In this document: positions 63,449 to 64,000 of the stretch, piece by piece | How positions within the stretch are numbered: position 1 is the stretch's first letter | Layout: each line of letters begins with the position of its first letter | Assembly (NCBI GenBank): GCA_937924685.1 | Contig: CALEVN010000025.1 | Location: 1-64,000, forward strand | Direction of reading: 5' to 3' | Length of the DNA stretch: 64,000 bases | Origin: an uncultured Candidatus Altimarinota bacterium | Lineage (GTDB): Bacteria; Patescibacteriota; Gracilibacteria; BD1-5; JAGOOR01 | Notes under the pieces: generated by a model | The model's input: the letters and a program-made list of their open reading frames with translations, nothing else | Told to the model about the DNA's origin: nothing | The model's database searches: none | Program-made: the position numbers and the translations under genes

Positions 63449-64000
63449 CTAAACTGTTACATATTGTTTACCCTTCATCGTAATAACCCTTCCCCTCGGA
63501 GTTCTCTCAATGAGGCCGATTTTGATAAGGTATGGTTCTATGACATCCTCTATCGTATTTGCTTCTTCGCCGAGCATAGCCGCGAGAGTATTGATACCGA
63601 GAGGATTTCCTCCATTCTCACCGAGGAGTTTCAGGAGTTGTCGGTCGACATCATCGAGACCATACTCATCGATATGTATCTCCTGGAAGAGCTCGCGGAG
63701 GTCAGAGAGTTTACCGAGCGTATGATAGTCACGGACGATTTTTGTGAGACGATTGGCTATACGAGGAGTGCCGCGACTACGCTTTGCGACTTCATGCGCT
63801 TCATCACGACCAAGCTCGACTCAGAGAATTTTTGCACTGCGTTCGACGATTTTTGCGAGATCTTCATCCTCATAGAGATCCATCTTCCAGACATGACCAA
63901 ATCGGTCACGGAGAGGATGGCTGAGAGATGAGAGACGAGTGGTTGCACCGACGAGAGTGAATTTCGGGAGATCCATCTTCACTGATGTTGCCCCTGGCCC
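63449..64000 (-). CDS. ruvB: Holliday junction branch migration helicase RuvB, 3' part
   Basis: AAA+ motor of the RuvAB branch-migration complex. The last 183 residues are in the window; the start lies beyond 64000. Seen are GPGATSVKMDLPKFTLVGATTRLSSLSHPLRDRFG (sensor and Arg finger region, described by position 63890-64000), KRSRGTPRIANRL, the winged-helix domain with LLGENGGNPLGINTLA, and the end RTPRGRVITMKG. One UGA is Gly in KILGVEL. Ends in TAG, 10 bases before the DUF4238 gene. Confidence 0.95.

Noticed and set aside
63464..63931. Plus-strand 155-residue ORF over the window end
   Set aside because: It is the antisense shadow of ruvB, whose minus-strand frame matches the family end to end.
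1..64000. Mass pseudogenisation or frequent sequencing errors, since most genes break at TGA
   Set aside because: Breaks are only TGA, always in frame, never TAA/TAG or frameshifts, and fall on conserved glycines; a UCA tRNA with glycine identity is present.
1..64000. UGA = Trp (Mycoplasma-type, code 4)
   Set aside because: UGG is used for conserved tryptophans, while UGA positions such as MurG TGGH and Cmk IDGPAGSGKG are invariant Gly.

Overview
The window comes from a Candidate Phyla Radiation bacterium of the Gracilibacteria (BD1-5) / Absconditabacteria (SR1) group, which reads UGA as glycine (translation table 25). Read with the standard code, most genes appear broken at TGA. Read with UGA = Gly they become single full-length proteins, and the UGA codons fall on invariant glycines. 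Examples are the nucleotide loop of MurG (GGGTGGH), the P-loop of Cmk, the Walker A of the VirD4-like ATPase, the PEGLP motif of the P-type ATPase and the LFGYFVG motif of GatB. Every complete gene I could close ends in TAA or TAG, never TGA. A tRNA with anticodon UCA and glycine identity elements lies in tandem with tRNA-Gly(GCC) at 32.75-32.92 kb. Base composition is AT-rich (roughly 38-40% GC by eye), except for the first ~360 bases. All coordinates below use the UGA = Gly reading.

Layout. 0-5 kb: an RNase HII fragment abuts a 5'-truncated alaS at a suspicious join, followed by rplI, ruvX, uppS and smpB, a convergent secreted unknown and tRNA-Thr. 5-17 kb, envelope block: DEDDh exonuclease, secF, an LCP ligase, a large class A PBP; on the minus strand a VirD4-like ATPase, a VirB2-like pilin, FtsW/RodA and an M23 peptidase. 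17-26.5 kb: clpC, lysS with an unusual C-terminal domain, gatB, a subtilase with TPR and SLH-like parts, a small basic protein, O6-alkylguanine transferase and superoxide dismutase. 26.5-31 kb (minus): polysaccharide deacetylase, tRNA-Ser/Glu/Pro/Ile, an AMMECR1 protein, a membrane protein, an aquaporin and clpP. 31-39 kb: A-type Fe-S carrier, tyrS, two tRNA-Gly genes, ymdB, cmk, RNase P RNA, typA, two phosphoesterases and an archaeal-type CMP kinase. 39-43 kb: rhomboid, cupin and the murG-thyA-GIY-YIG-folA operon. 43-49.7 kb: a beta-lactamase-like protein with a degenerate active site, pgi, a P-type Ca-ATPase, rpiB, rluA and ndk. 50-53 kb: two tandem secreted proteins of unknown function. 53-64 kb: UvrD-RecB-like helicase-nuclease, two signal peptidases with truB, a Xer recombinase, an RsmB/Nop2 methyltransferase, a DUF4238 protein and the 3' part of ruvB.

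The content is mostly information processing, envelope assembly and secretion, with little central metabolism. This fits a small, probably host-attached cell. The VirD4-like ATPase with pilin, the secreted proteases and the tandem secreted unknowns are the best candidates for cell-cell interaction. Several promoters place the -10 box only 6-7 bases before the ATG, and Shine-Dalgarno sequences are scarce, so leaderless mRNAs appear common. I saw no CRISPR array, insertion sequence or prophage.
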